From: Garcia nutans
Taxonomy: Eukaryota > Streptophyta > Magnoliopsida > Malpighiales > Euphorbiaceae
NCBI GenBank assembly: GCA_947685225.1
Contig: CANTUV010000024.1
Location: 50,558,001 to 50,622,000 of the forward strand
DNA: 64,000 nucleotides
Direction of reading: 5' to 3'
Position 1 is the first letter of the stretch; every line of letters begins with the position of its first letter. Both the position numbers and the translations under genes were made by a program. The notes below the pieces were generated by a model that saw only the letters and a list, made by a program, of their open reading frames with translations, made no database searches and had not been told where the DNA came from. This document shows positions 11,438-23,243 of the stretch, one piece after another.

Positions 11438-12556
11438 ATGACAAGAACAAAGATGGTGTCTCACCACAAGAGGAGGCAACCTCCACCTTCAGCTCCATCT
11501 TCATCATCGTCATCTTCAAGGAGAGCGACTCTTCTCGCTTGGGGTTTCTTTCCGACGAGGTATGTAAGCAAAGAATCCCTTAATGCTCTTCATATTAGGG
11601 ATAATTTTTATCGATTTGTTCAAAACCATGGATGGGAAAGATTAGTTTCCCTTAAATATTTGTAATTTCAAGAGCTTACATTGGAATTTTTAGCCTCTCT
11701 TAAGGTTGAAAGAGATGACAAAAAGATTTGCATTAGGTTACATTTTAAACTGCTTGGGAAACCATTTGTCATTAGTATTGAGCAATTGAATGATATATTT
11801 GGTTTCCATCAACAAGGGGAACAATGTGTACCTAAAAGTTTTAGACAACAATTTGCTTGGGGAGCACTGGTCTCGGGAACCTATATGGCCAAATCGGCCA
11901 AGGCAACGAAATTGGCAAATCCCACCCTAAGATACTTACATCGCTTCATGTCATGTGGATTCTTTGCATGAAAAGAGAGAACAGGGGTTGTGGAAATAAG
12001 CGAACTATTTTTTTTTAGACGGTGCTAGCAATGCCATACCCGTTTGTACCGGCTATTGGTTAGCCGATGTGTTTGACAGTGTGGCAAATAAAAAGAGGGG
12101 TGCCATTTGCATTGGAGGATTAGTAACAACTTTAGCAATGACCCTTCTTGATGATTTTGACCCGAGCAACTGTTGTATGACTAAGATCTCGGGTAATGAT
12201 TTGTTAGATCTTGCCACACTCGAGAAGATGCATATGGTAATAAGAAAAGGGGGGCCTATGTTATGGCTTCAGCTGAGCCAGAGGTGACAGAGGGCCGTCA
12301 AAAGAGAACACGAGTCCAGGAGGAGTCCAACTCGGATTCTCTTGATTTGGATGAAGATGCTCCAATCCCGGATAATTAGGAGATCCTTAATAGGATTGAA
12401 GCATTGGAAAGCAAGGTCGATCGTAACCATGCTGTAGTCATGCAATAGCTGGACCAAATCAACATCAACCTTGCTAAGATTCTGAGCCTCCACCCTTTAG
12501 CTGCATCATCGTCCCATCCTCCATCACCAAAGATCCAATCAACTCCAACCTTTTGA
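11438..12556 (+). pseudogene. Athila-type ORF1 (putative plant transposon protein), broken
   Basis: Begins at ATG 11438 (MTRTKMVSHHKRR, then a Pro/Ser-rich stretch). It continues FYRFVQNHGWERL, LTLEFLASLKV, GKPFVISIEQLNDIFGF, and after a break KRGAICIGGLVTTLAMTLL. These blocks fit the ATHILA ORF-1 / putative plant transposon protein family: N-terminal basic-Pro region, an ELTLEFL...FGF core, a CIGGL-type helix and a C-terminal coiled coil (EILNRIEALESKVDRNH). Breaks: TAA at 11663, TGA near 11971, a shift near the T-run at 12010, a shift near 12262 and two later stops. The molecular role of this family is not established. I call it a pseudogene with fair confidence and do not regard it as a host gene. 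Confidence 0.65.
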
Positions 12557-14010
12557 GAAGACTTTTTACTTTCTTATTTTTATTTATTGCATATTTTTTT
12601 TGTTATTGTTTTAAATGTTAACACTTTTTATTGTGGTTATTTTTTTTATATATTGTATTTTGTTCTTGAACAATTGTTGTTTGTGGATGAAAAGGTAGCA
12701 CTTGCGTCGATGGAAAATAGGTTGTAACTTAACTTTTTCTTTATTATTCTAGTTTCCATTGAGGACAATGTAAAACTTAAAGTGTGAGGTGTGTGCTAAG
12801 CCTTTGGTTCATAAATATAAATTGTCTATTTTCATAAGTGTTTTTTATAGTTGTTTTGTTAAGTTTTGTGTTTTGTTTTATATTTGTTTTTGATGGATAT
12901 TGATAAGTTCAATTGTTATAAGATTGTTGATAGATGACTTTTGAATTTTTGAAGCATGAATTTGAGAATTGATTAGAATTAGTACTTATTTTCAATTTTG
13001 ATGGTTATTCTTTGTATTGACATTAAACTAGTGAGGAATTGAGCCATCAACTTATCATTCTTTTTGTGTGTGAACATCTTTGATTGATGAATTGCTAGAA
13101 CTTGCTTTGGCATGCATTTTGAGACTACATAAAGATTTCAATTAGGCATCAATATGATTAAGGCAATTTAGGTGAACCCATTTTGGCTTAAAAAGACTAA
13201 CCTTACATTTGACCTTAGTTAGCCAACTTTGAGCTTATTTCATTTTTCCTTTTCTTTCTTTTTCACAACACCGTCAGCTTGAACCATTTCATTTTAACTC
13301 TTACCCGTTCATTAGATCAAGAGCATTTCAAGAGCATTAATGATGGAGTGTTGTGCTGATTCAATGGGCTTTAAATTACAAATTATTGTATTCTTTAGTT
13401 GGATACCCTATTAAAAAAATGAAATGAATAATGAAAATCAAAATAATAGAAGTTGTTGTTCTCGTCGGAAGGGTTGTAATGAGTTTGGAAATTATCTTTG
13501 CTAATTAAACAAATGGAGTTCCTTAAAAGCACTTAAATGCTTAGTGCTAAGTGATTGAGAGGAATGGTGGGATTGTTGATCATGCTACATTGCTTGCTTC
13601 ACTCTTGAAGTACTCTTGACCTAAATGAACAAATTCACTCTCCCAATGTCATGCCTTTCCCTTAGCCCCGTTACAACCAAATAAAAGACCTTATGATTGA
13701 TGCTTGATTGTGATTAGGTGGTGGAGATTTGATTGATAAGCAAGCCTATAGTCCTAATCTTTCATTGAATGTCAAGAGCTTAAACACTACCCAATTAAAC
13801 ACTTGAGAGGTTTTGTGAGGGAGTGACAATTTTTGGTATGCATAGATCGACCATTAAGTTGCTTGAGTACTGATTATTCTTGATTCGATTATGATTGTGG
13901 ATTTAATAAGATGAGAGTCTTAATGCATCCTTATAACTCTTGAACTTGACAATATTTATCTTGTTTTATTTGTTTTCATTTTAACTTTGCTTGGGGACAA
14001 GCAAAGGATT
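12557..14010 (+). other. Non-coding spacer of E between ORF1 and the polypurine tract
   Basis: No coding frame. A motif at 12760-12795 (ATTGAGGACAATG...CTTAAAGTGTGAGG) looks like an earlier, degenerate copy of the true polypurine region at 13990-14020 (TTGGGGACAAGC...TTAAGTGTGGGG). The rest is AT-rich unique sequence. Confidence 0.55.
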
Positions 14011-14020
14011 AAGTGTGGGG
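14011..14020 (+). other. Polypurine tract of E
   Basis: AAGTGTGGGG directly precedes the presumed LTR start (TAATTG, probably a decayed TGATTG). In Athila/Tat-type elements this motif primes plus-strand DNA synthesis. It sets the plus orientation of E. Confidence 0.65.
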
Positions 14021-15846
14021 TAATTGTTTAGATCAATTTTGTATATATTTTCTATGATGTTTTTGTTGATTTTAAGTTAATTTTCATGTTAATTTGTACT
14101 TAAGTTTGTTAAAGTTGTTGATTTAGGTTGAAGTACATTTGATGGAGCTTTTAATTAAAATTTGGTGGACTTATTGGAGAAAAGCAAGTGACACGGCCAA
14201 GCTAGACATGGCTTGGCCATGTCTCTCATCAAAAGAAGAAGGAATCAAAGACAAGGCAGGACACGGCTAGGATTAACCAAGCTTGGCCGTGTCCCTCAAG
14301 CAAAGATGGACAGAAGCAGACACGGCCAAGCCACTGGCCGTGTCTCACCAAAGGAACAAAAGGAAAAAAAAGAAAAGAAAGAAGCAGAGAGTGACACCAT
14401 CAAGAGACACAGCCAAGTCACTGGCCATGTCACATGACATGGCTAGGAGCTTGGCTGTGTCACCCCTGGGAAACAAAGAGAAGAACAAGCAGCAAGGGAC
14501 ACGGCCAGAAGCTTGGCTGTGTCCCAAGAAAGTAAAGAAAAACCAAGAGACACGGTCAACAAGCTTGGCTGTGTCACCCTGGATCAATTTGTATGCCTGC
14601 ACGAGGTATGGATTAGTGGGGAACAAAAAGGATAAAAGGGAGTGAAAGGTGGAAGGATTTATGGAAAAAAAATATAAAACAAATTGGAAAGTGGGAGACA
14701 AAGAGTGATGGGGTGTCTTAAAAATTGAAAATGGAAGAGCATGGAGGGAATAAAAATATATTGAATTTATTGAGTGGACATTCTCTACACACCATTATCA
14801 TCTTCTTCCTTTGTTCTTGCTTGAGAGAGTAAGACACCATTCTCTCCATCTTCATTCAACATTTCCTTTCAAACATTAAGAGCAAAGACAATCATTGGAT
14901 TTGAAGTGAGTTGCTAGTTCTTGAGGATTAGGGTTTTAAGAGGCTTGATTGGAGAGTTGAGAACTTGAGAGAGCTATCATTCATCCTTCAAGAAGAGAGC
15001 CATTGGTTCAAGAGAGCTTGGAAGTTCATCATCACACATCAAAGAGGGAGCTACGAAAGAGACAAGGAGTTCGATTCTTAGCATCTCCAAAAGGGGTTTT
15101 TCCAACTCTTTCTTTTAATCCATTTCTTATTTGTTGTTGTTGTATTAAGAATATTAATATTGCAATGAATAACTTTGATTTAGTTTATATTGAAATGAGC
15201 ATTTGTTTAAAGAATATGATGAGCTAATTTACTCATGCTTTGGGTTGTAATATATTTGATTAAATGACTTGATTTGATGATTCCATTGATATACCTTGTC
15301 ATTAGTTGATTGCATTGAAATTAAAGGTAAATTGATAGATTGGCCACATATGGATTACTTAATATTGAATGACGGACCGAGAGGAGAAGTTTAATATTAG
15401 AACTATGCAATTGACTACCCTAAGAATGAATTAGAAATATAAGTTCTAGTTTTTATTAATTTGCTAATGTAAAATAATTGGTTGTTGTTAACTCATAAAT
15501 GTGAAAACTAGTGAATTGATAATTGACTAATTAATCTTAAGGAACAAATTAAGGTACAAGATTATATTAATGGATAATTTGATAATTAAACATTTGATTA
15601 AATGGACCTACAACACTAGGCATCATTTCCATAATTGAATTTATCTTACACCAAATCATTCATTTTCATTTCTAAGGTTAATTACAATTCACCAATCCAA
15701 TCACACAATTATGTTTATTATTTCATGTTGATCGAACTATTACAAGCAATTCCTTCCTTGTGAGACGACCTTGGGGCGATCACCGTCACTGCAATAGCCT
15801 CGTATACTTGCGAGTGCCGCTTTGTGATAGTGTTAATTTAAGCGCA
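14021..15846 (+). repeat. 3' LTR of E (about 1.8 kb)
   Basis: Starts after the polypurine tract. It contains a copy of the segment seen at 10734-10781, an ACACGGCC array, and a GC-richer tail (ACGACCTTGGGGCGATCACC, TGCAATAGCCTCGTATACTT) of the kind seen at the ends of Athila/Tat LTRs. No 5' LTR partner survives at full length, so both ends are approximate. Confidence 0.55.
14190..14580. repeat. ACACGGCC / GGCCGTGT inverted-repeat array, LTR copy
   Basis: About nine copies of GACACGGCCAAG and its complement, e.g. the hairpin-forming pair at 14317-14344. Flanking words such as AGAAGCAGACACGGCC recur in the array at 10860-11175, so the two arrays are related. Confidence 0.8.
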
Positions 15847-15864
15847 ATAACGACCCAGTCTTTT

Positions 15865-18284
15865 CACCATTCCAGCATTTAGCCCATAGGCAATCATAGG
15901 CATGTCGCCAAACCCAGAACTCTAAAAATTGAATTGTTACTAGGCACACAATTTATTCATATTTCTTATTATCAAATTCTTTCATAATTCCTTTATCAAA
16001 ACTTTTCTTATTTTCTCATGATCAAACTAGGCACATTGCCTTATTATATCAACTTTTTTTCACTTTTTTTTTCATTTATTCATTTTTCTCATTATTAATC
16101 TCTTTCTCATTGTCACATATTCAATCTAGGCCATTACCTTATTTTCACATTTTTTAACTCATTTTCTCATTTTTCACATCTTTCTCATTTATCTCACTTT
16201 TCTCATTTTTTCTCATTTTTATTAATATCAATTCATTTCATTATTCCACATATCTCATTTTTGCATTCACAACACATCACCCAATTACTTTGGGTATTTT
16301 CACAAAATATACATATTTCACATTCTACACAATTTAGCCATTATCAATGGCTTTTCACAATGCATTTAACACATATATGACATTACAAATGTCTTATCAC
16401 ATGATTCATACTCAATCAATGAACCAAGTAACTTAACACATTTTTCAACCAAAATGTGTTAAGCCCAAATGTCATGCAAATATAAACAATATATTCAAAG
16501 TTTTTACTTACCTCAAATAGCAACCAAAATAATCTTAAAACTCTCACCAACTTTCTCTTCCAAGTTGCCCTTCAACACTTGGATTGGCCAAACTACTTCC
16601 TCTCAATGCCTATATCAAATGTGATCATAAATAATCATTTATTATCACATTCTAAGGCATTCTCAACATCAAACCTTAATTTAACAACACTCCTACAAAA
16701 TTTCAAAAATTAAGTCTTTCCTTACTTTAACTTAGCAAATCCATATTAACCCATTAAATTATTGTTTTGAGTTTATTTAATCATTACAAGTATATTTTAC
16801 CATGTTTAAACCAATTACATCAATTAACCACATGCTTATGTTCAAAATCCTAAAATGGCATAACCTTCACCATTGAAGGATCTCCATTCCAACTCAATTC
16901 AATTATCATTTCAATCTTATTTACACCACTTATATCATTAAATGACATGATTTAAGCATTAAAAATAAACAATTAATCTTTCTTTGAAAATTCACTTTTC
17001 CAAAACCCTAAATCAATACAACCATCTTCAAACTCTATCCAAACTTAACTAAATCTATCATTTGATTTTAAAACCCTTGTTTATGCATCAAAACAACACA
17101 TTTGGAACCAATTTGCACAATTAAAACTCATGATTTCAAAAACCCAAATGTTCCATAACCCTAAATTCTCTCTCTTCAATCAACTTAACTCAAACTTAAC
17201 CATTTCTTCAATCCAACTTAAGAATCATTAATAATTAAATAAAATAGCATCTTTCATATGCATTTAACCAATTAAAACACACTCCATTAAAATCTCAAAT
17301 TATACATGATCATATATTTAAATGGAATTTCAAAATTGTAAAGGAAAACTTACTAATTTATGAAGAAATCACCAAAACCCACATGGTTCTTGTAAAATCC
17401 TTGGAAATTGGTTGTTTAAATGAAGCAAAAACCAATCTTCCTCATTCATGGAGAAAACATCAAAGAGAGGAAGAAGAAGAAAAAAATTCTTTTTAAAATT
17501 TTGATTTTTTTCTCTTTCCTTCATTTAAGACCACATATATATATATATTTGTATATTATTTTAATTAATTAATTATTTGTTTATTTTAAAAGCACCAATT
17601 TTTATCTTCCATTCAAAAATATTTTCTTTTTAAATTATTTATTAAGTTTTATATTTTATAAAGTATATTTACTAATTTACCCCTCATTTACTGTTTATGT
17701 TTTTGTCTTTTTAATTTCTTTCTTCTTTAATTTCTAGCCTTATATATATATATATATATTTATTTAATTAATTATTAATAAATATATTTAATCTTCTACC
17801 ACCCAAAAAAAATTAATATTGAATTATTTTTATTTACTTATTATTAATTACAAAATATCACACTTTTCCATCATCTTCCACTATCTAATATTATTTTATT
17901 ATTATTATTTTCATCATTCACTTTTCCAACACCAAATTATATCCCGCATATATATATTGTATATTTTATATATATGTATATATCTTATATATGTTACTTA
18001 TATTTCACATATATCATTATGTACATATTTATGTAATGTATATACTATTTCTATGTAATGTATATTTAATGAATATAAATACCCATATAAACAAATAATA
18101 TTCCTATATACACATCAAATTTACCTTATATGTGTATTAAATATATTAAGTATGTAATATATATATCCAACATATACAATTAATATACCATATGTATATG
18201 TTATATATACACTAGGTATATATATTGGTTATGTACAACTTTTATATCTCCAAGTACTTATTTAATTTCTCCAAAATTACGGAT
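15865..18284. repeat. Relict LTR related to the LTRs of B
   Basis: Runs parallel to the inner part of the B LTRs. Shared landmarks are a degenerate copy of AGGCATGCCACCAACAACA near 15898, TTAGGCACACA-type near 15945, ACACATTTT...AATGTGTTAAG near 16437-16473, and TTTTTACTTACCTC followed by CAACACTTGGATT near 16503-16585. The first 1.1 kb expected from the B LTR is absent, and the end is blurred in AT-rich sequence (ATATAT tracts at 17530 and 17745). Much more diverged than the two B LTRs are from each other, so it is an older insertion truncated by E. Confidence 0.6.
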
Positions 18285-19135
18285 ATGGCAGAGCAACCTA
18301 TACAACCTAAGCCTAAACAAACAAGGGGAAGTAAAGGCATCTACTAGTGTAGTAAAGTAGAAAGTCAATGAACCAACAAAAGAGCCAATAGAACCTAGGT
18401 TTGATGACTTGGAAGAATATTTGAAGATGAGACAAACCTAATTCGAGATCAAGGCCAAACCATAATAGTCTGATCTTAAGAAGACCTTGCATGACTAGAT
18501 GGAAACCTTTGAAAAGAAGATACAATCTTATTCCAAGTCAAACAAGTCTATGAAGATAAAGAAGTTGTTTGACATGGAAGAAGATTTTCCTTCAAAATTT
18601 AAAATGCTTGACCTCAAAACCTAATGGTATTGGTGATCTGCACATGTATATGCAGCGTTAAGTGATTGCTATGAAGATAAGAAGGGCCACTCCCAAGAAA
18701 TCTCTCAGATTCTTCATTTTTCGCCTTAAAGGAAATGTTGAATCATGGTAAGTGAGAAGCCTGACTAGAACTCGATGTATGAAAAATTTATCGAGTAATT
18801 CAGGTACAATACTGAACTGAAAACCTCTTTGATGGAGCTAGAGATTTTAAGACAAACATAATGACATGTTTACTTATTATCTAAAGAGATGGAGAAGTAT
18901 CACGACAACCAACATGAGCTATCCAACAAAGAGAGACAAGATCAAATGGTGGTAAAGGGTTGTTCCACAAACATGAGGAGAAATGTTAGTACCATGACTA
19001 AAAAACTTAACCAATTGGTATGAAGCAAGGTTAAAAATTAAGAAGGCCAACGATGAAGAGATTAAGACCTATAATAGAAGAGAAGGAAGGTCTAACTATC
19101 ATTCTTGATCTAATTTCTCCTATCTATACAACATT
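18285..19135 (+). pseudogene. Decayed Tat-type gag
   Basis: Several plus-strand frames joined by shifts read like a retrotransposon gag. They begin MAEQPIQPKPKQTRG at 18285. Later blocks are DFPSKFKMLDLK near 18590, VIAMK...RRATPKKSLR near 18665, a tract reading TRTRCMKNL near 18765, YNTELKTSLMELEILRQ near 18810 and VVKGCSTNM near 18950. The order matches the capsid part of gag in Tat elements, such as the T2 gag at 61934. At least six stops and several shifts. No protease or pol follows; the copy is cut at 19148 by another LTR start. Confidence 0.6.
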
Positions 19136-19147
19136 CTTAATAGTTCT

Positions 19148-19923
19148 TGTAACACCCCTGACAATCCCTTCAGAGAACTGTCAGAAGATGTTACTTAGTA
19201 ATAACAATCCTTTATCAAATTCTAAATAAATTTTAAAAATAGTCCAACTAAAAATTTCAATAGAGTCACCTCTATAAAATTCACTATTCAAGTATTTAAC
19301 ATTTTAACACAACTTGCATAAAAAAACATTTCTAACCTTCAAATCAGTCAATCTCAACAATTGTAACTCCAATTCCCTTTTTTTTTTTTTATCAAATATC
19401 AACCATGAACCCTTATAAACAACATATACATGTCAATCAATAAGTGTATATACATATATTACATTATTCAAATTAATTACATTCATTAAATCATATAACT
19501 CAAAATAATTACTAATATCTCATCCACATTTACAATGTATATGATTTTCCACAACTCTAATAAAAATTATACATCTATATTTAAATCACAAGATCACTAT
19601 GTGAACTATATTTACTCCATAAAATTTCTTGAATAATAACAATTCTAAAAACTACACTTAATCTTTACTGTTCTAATTCTCCACTTTCTTATTCTATTAT
19701 AGGACATCTGACCTATGCATTAGAAATAAAAATTCCAACATGCTAAGTTTGTTGCTTACTGATGCTTGTATATACTTATTTTTCCACTTAATTTTAAAAG
19801 GAAATAATTTAAATAAGAAAAGTAGAAAATTTCATTTAGTTTGAAAACAATTCGCTTATTCAAATAAAGTCAATTAAAATTATTTTAATATTAATAATTT
19901 TCACCTTCAATTTTAAATAATAT
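19148..19923. repeat. Orphan LTR fragment
   Basis: Begins TGTAACACCCCTGACAATCC, the usual start of the Ty3/gypsy LTRs in this window. It is then AT-rich and is cut by the T1 LTR at 19924. No partner copy, primer site or polypurine tract is visible, and the body does not match the other LTRs by eye. Confidence 0.5.
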
Positions 19924-22095
19924 TGTGAGTGGGGATTTTTGCCCCCACTCCCGGTGAAATAGTTCTTGCGACTTTGACACTATTTAGGCTCAGGGCCTTA
20001 GAGAACATGGGCCTAAGCCTGGAGAAATTGGAGTTGCCACCCGGATAGGCCGGGAAAAAGAAACGGGTGGATAACTCGATTCCTAAGGAATCCCCAACCC
20101 TCTAATGGGTTTGGAAAGTTGGGTATATTCGAGGAAGGTGAGAAACGGCCCAACACTCCCACAATGTCCGGTTCATTAGAACCGGCCTCCTTTGGATGTC
20201 TTAATATTATAAAATTCTTAAAGATAACAATATTATCCATATTACATGCAACAATTAAAATAAAGCATCATTATATTAAAATAAAAGCAATGTCTAAATA
20301 AAATAAATAAATGGACACCCATCCGAGGATTAAAAAACATGTCCTTACATTGACAATGTCTAAAACTAAATAGGACACCTACCAAGAGGTGGAAACGTGT
20401 CATTTACATTGGTCCAAAATATAATAGAAATTTAAATTACATGATGCTTAATACATGAGGCACCCAACATATGGAAACATATCTCTTACAAAGTTTTGAA
20501 ATCAAAACAAATCAATAAAAGTAAACATCCATTCATTCATCATAAATAAATCTTTCATTGAAGACATAAATTGAATATAAATAAATCATTAATCAAACTA
20601 TATAATAAATATTCACTTAATAACGAAACAAATAAAGATGCAAATTTAAGTGTATCAACTTAGGGTTTCTTAGATAACATTTAGGGTTTTGGAATTTATA
20701 TCTAAAAGCTAGGGTTTTGGAATCTTAAAGAACTAGTATTACTGTTAGGTTTATTATTTAAAAAAAAAAGATTATGCTACTGTGTGATTAAAAATTTAAT
20801 TTGGGATTTAACGTTTGAAAGTTAATTTTTGGGGTTACTAGATATTTGGAAAAAAAAAATTAGGAATTAAGAAAGCAATTTTGAATCTTCGAATTTTAGA
20901 AAATAATTTAGGGTTTTGATAATTGCAAAACTATTTTTGGGTTTTAGGAATTACAAGGAAAATTAGGGTTTAGGTTTTAGAGTTTACTGGAGTTAGGGTT
21001 TTATCAAAACATGATTATTATAAAAACTTTAAGACCACTTTAACGTGGATTTTTTGATAAATACTTATATGCAATATGACTACTAGACGTTTAAAACATT
21101 ATTTGAATAATCTAATGCTATGGTGATTTAATGGAACAAGCTACTATAAAGATTTGAAAATATAATTTATTAAGATTTAGGGTTTGAATAACTTAGGGTT
21201 TAAAAAATTAGATTTATGTTTTATGGTTTTAGAAAAGTGTAATTAGGATTTTAGTTTTCAAAAATATGTTTTATGGGTATTAAGGCATTAGGGTTTTGGA
21301 AAAATACTTTTTAGGTTTTTAAATAAAGTTTGAATAGTAAGTAGAAAAATTGATCAAATAACAAAAACATGCATGTTTAAACAATTTATAAAAATGTGTG
21401 ATGAAGCTACTGTAAACATAAGCAAAGAAATAGAGATTCAAACCTCCATTGTTGGTTCCACAACAATCCTTGAATTCTGTTTGAACAATAATATAGATAG
21501 TGTAGGCTGCCTTTCATGGATTGTTGTTGCTTGCTCACTACCTCTTGCTCCTTCAAGGTTCTCTTTTTTGGCTAAAAAAATCCAAAAGTCCAAAGTCTGA
21601 TAAAAAATTCCAGCTAAAAAATTTCCCCCCTCTCCATTCTGTGTCTTGAATGTGGTATTTATAAGAAAAAATAAAAACCTAATGCTAATTGGTTAAAAAA
21701 TAAAAACCTAATGCTAATTGGCTAAGGAAATAAAAATGTTTTAGGAAACAAAATTAAAAAACAAGTAGAATAAGATTTTGGCAAAACTGTGTGTGGGCCG
21801 AGCGTACGAAAGTGCATTGGCGAAGAGGTTTTGCAGCATTGGGTACAGGCTAGCCAATTCACCGCAGAAAAATCTACGGCGAATTGGCCCAAGCCAATTC
21901 GTTGCTAATTCTTCCGTCGCCGATTTTTATTTATTTATTATTTATTATCCTTTTTTATTAATTTTTTATTTTTATTAAAAATAAATATTGTAAATAATTA
22001 TTAAATTAAATATTATTTAATTAAAACACCACAAAAATTATTTTGGACAGTTTAAAAATATTATATTGCACTGGGTCAAAATTTAATGATCTACA
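19924..22095 (-). repeat. 3' LTR of T1 (2172 bp)
   Basis: TGTGAGTGGGG...GATCTACA on the plus strand. Aligns along its length with the T2 LTR at 48062-50442, sharing CCCCCACTCCCGG, CCTAAGGAATCCCCAACCC, and TAATATTATAAAATTCTTAA. It contains many dispersed AGGGTTT words. A TATA box on the minus strand agrees with minus orientation. Confidence 0.85.
21654..21665 (-). promoter_or_regulatory. TATA box of the T1 LTR promoter
   Basis: Minus-strand CTTATAAATACC, at the same place in the LTR as CCTATAAATAA in T2 (49927-49937) and CTATAAATAAGG in T3 (63295-63306). Conserved position supports a U3 promoter. Confidence 0.65.
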
Positions 22096-22110
22096 GTTTG
22101 CCCCTGCTTG
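22096..22110 (-). other. Polypurine tract of T1
   Basis: Minus-strand CAAGCAGGGGCAAAC directly against the LTR end (TGTAGATC). T2 has the matching tract at 50443-50459. It fixes the left LTR as the 3' LTR. Confidence 0.75.
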
Positions 22111-22194
22111 AGTGATATGAGACTATAACAAAAGAGAGAGAAAAGCAATGTGATATTTTACTGGATTTAGGGCCATACCGGACTCCGTACCAAA

Positions 22195-22745
22195 GGTTGG
22201 TTTGAGCTCTAGACTAAAAAATAATTTGAGTTATGGACCCAAGGTGAATTTAGAATTTGGGTTCTAGACCCGAGGTAAGTTCTGGACTTAAAAATAATTT
22301 GAGTTCTGGACCCGAGGTGAATTTAGGATTTGGGTTCTAGAACTAATGTGAATTTAGGATTTGGGTTTTGGACCCAAGATTAGTTCTGAACTTAAAAATA
22401 ATTTGGGTTCTGGACCCGAGGTAAGTTCTGGATTTAATTTGAGTTCTGGACCAGAGGTAAGTTTTAGATTTTGGGTTCTGGACCCGAGTTAGAGTAATTT
22501 GAATTTTTGAACCGCGGCAAGTTCCGGACTTAAAAGTAATTTGGCTTTTGGACCCTAGGTAAGTTTTAGGTTTTGGGTTCTAAACCCAAGCTAGAGTAAT
22601 TAGGGTTCTGGACCCGAGGTAAGTTTTGAGTTTTGAGTTCTAGACCCAAGCTAGAGTAATTTAGGTTCTGAACCCGAGGTAAGTTCAGGACTTAAAAGTA
22701 ATTTGGGTTCTGGACACAAGATAAGTTCTAGACTTAAAAGTAATT
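22195..22745. repeat. TTCTGGACC minisatellite of T1
   Basis: About ten degenerate copies of a compound unit (GGGTTCTGGACCCGAGGTAA then GTTCTGGACTTAAAAGTAAT), around 45-70 bases per period. It lies between the polypurine tract and the antisense PMD promoter. The equivalent array in T2 (50520-51175) is more regular. Confidence 0.85.
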
Positions 22746-23057
22746 TGGTTATCTGTAAAAACTGATTCTAGTCAGTAGGATACTAAAGAAATTTGCAAAA
22801 AATTTAGCTATTTTTTACCATGCCTATACCTTCTTGCCCTCTGCATGTAAAAATATTTTAAAAGTGCAAAAATATTTGTATACACGTAAATATCTGAATA
22901 ATTGAGTTTACTATTTATTCACTGTGTAGTCACTATTCATGCACTATTCACTATCTATTAATTTACTATTTATCAACAGTAATATTTACTTTTTCTTTTT
23001 TTTCATGAGAACATTGTTTTTCACTTATTTATTTTTGCCTTTTCCTTTGTAATTTTC

Positions 23058-23065
23058 TATATAAA
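23058..23065 (+). promoter_or_regulatory. TATA box of the antisense PMD gene in T1
   Basis: TATATAAA, 179 bases before the ATG at 23244, in a context like TCTATATAAACC in T2. It points away from the LTR, so it would drive the antisense gene. A second TTTATAAAC lies near 23149. Confidence 0.5.
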
Positions 23066-23243
23066 TTTTTCATTCCTTCTTTTCATTCTCACATCATTTT
23101 CGAAACTTTCATCTTCATTTCCTTTTTCTTTTCCTTTGCGATTTGTCTTTATAAACCATGAAAGTTTTGTTTCTTCAATACTCATCCACACTTACATATT
23201 CTCATAATTAAAGTAAAAAGTTTAGCAGAGAGTTAAGGAGAAA

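Larger units (their letters stand above)
10734..15846 (+). mobile_element. E: Athila-like LTR element remnant lacking gag-pol
   Basis: Reading plus: a short LTR-derived piece (10734-10781, repeated at 14160-14213), a leader with ACACGGCC repeats, an Athila-type ORF1 pseudogene (11438-12556), a 1.45 kb spacer, a polypurine tract (AAGTGTGGGG, 14011-14020) and a 3' LTR of about 1.8 kb. No RT, RNase H or integrase is recognisable. The 5' LTR is almost wholly missing, perhaps by a deletion near 10782. The GGGGACAAGC...AAGTGTGGGG arrangement before the LTR is typical of Athila/Tat-type elements. The exact right edge is uncertain. Confidence 0.65.
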
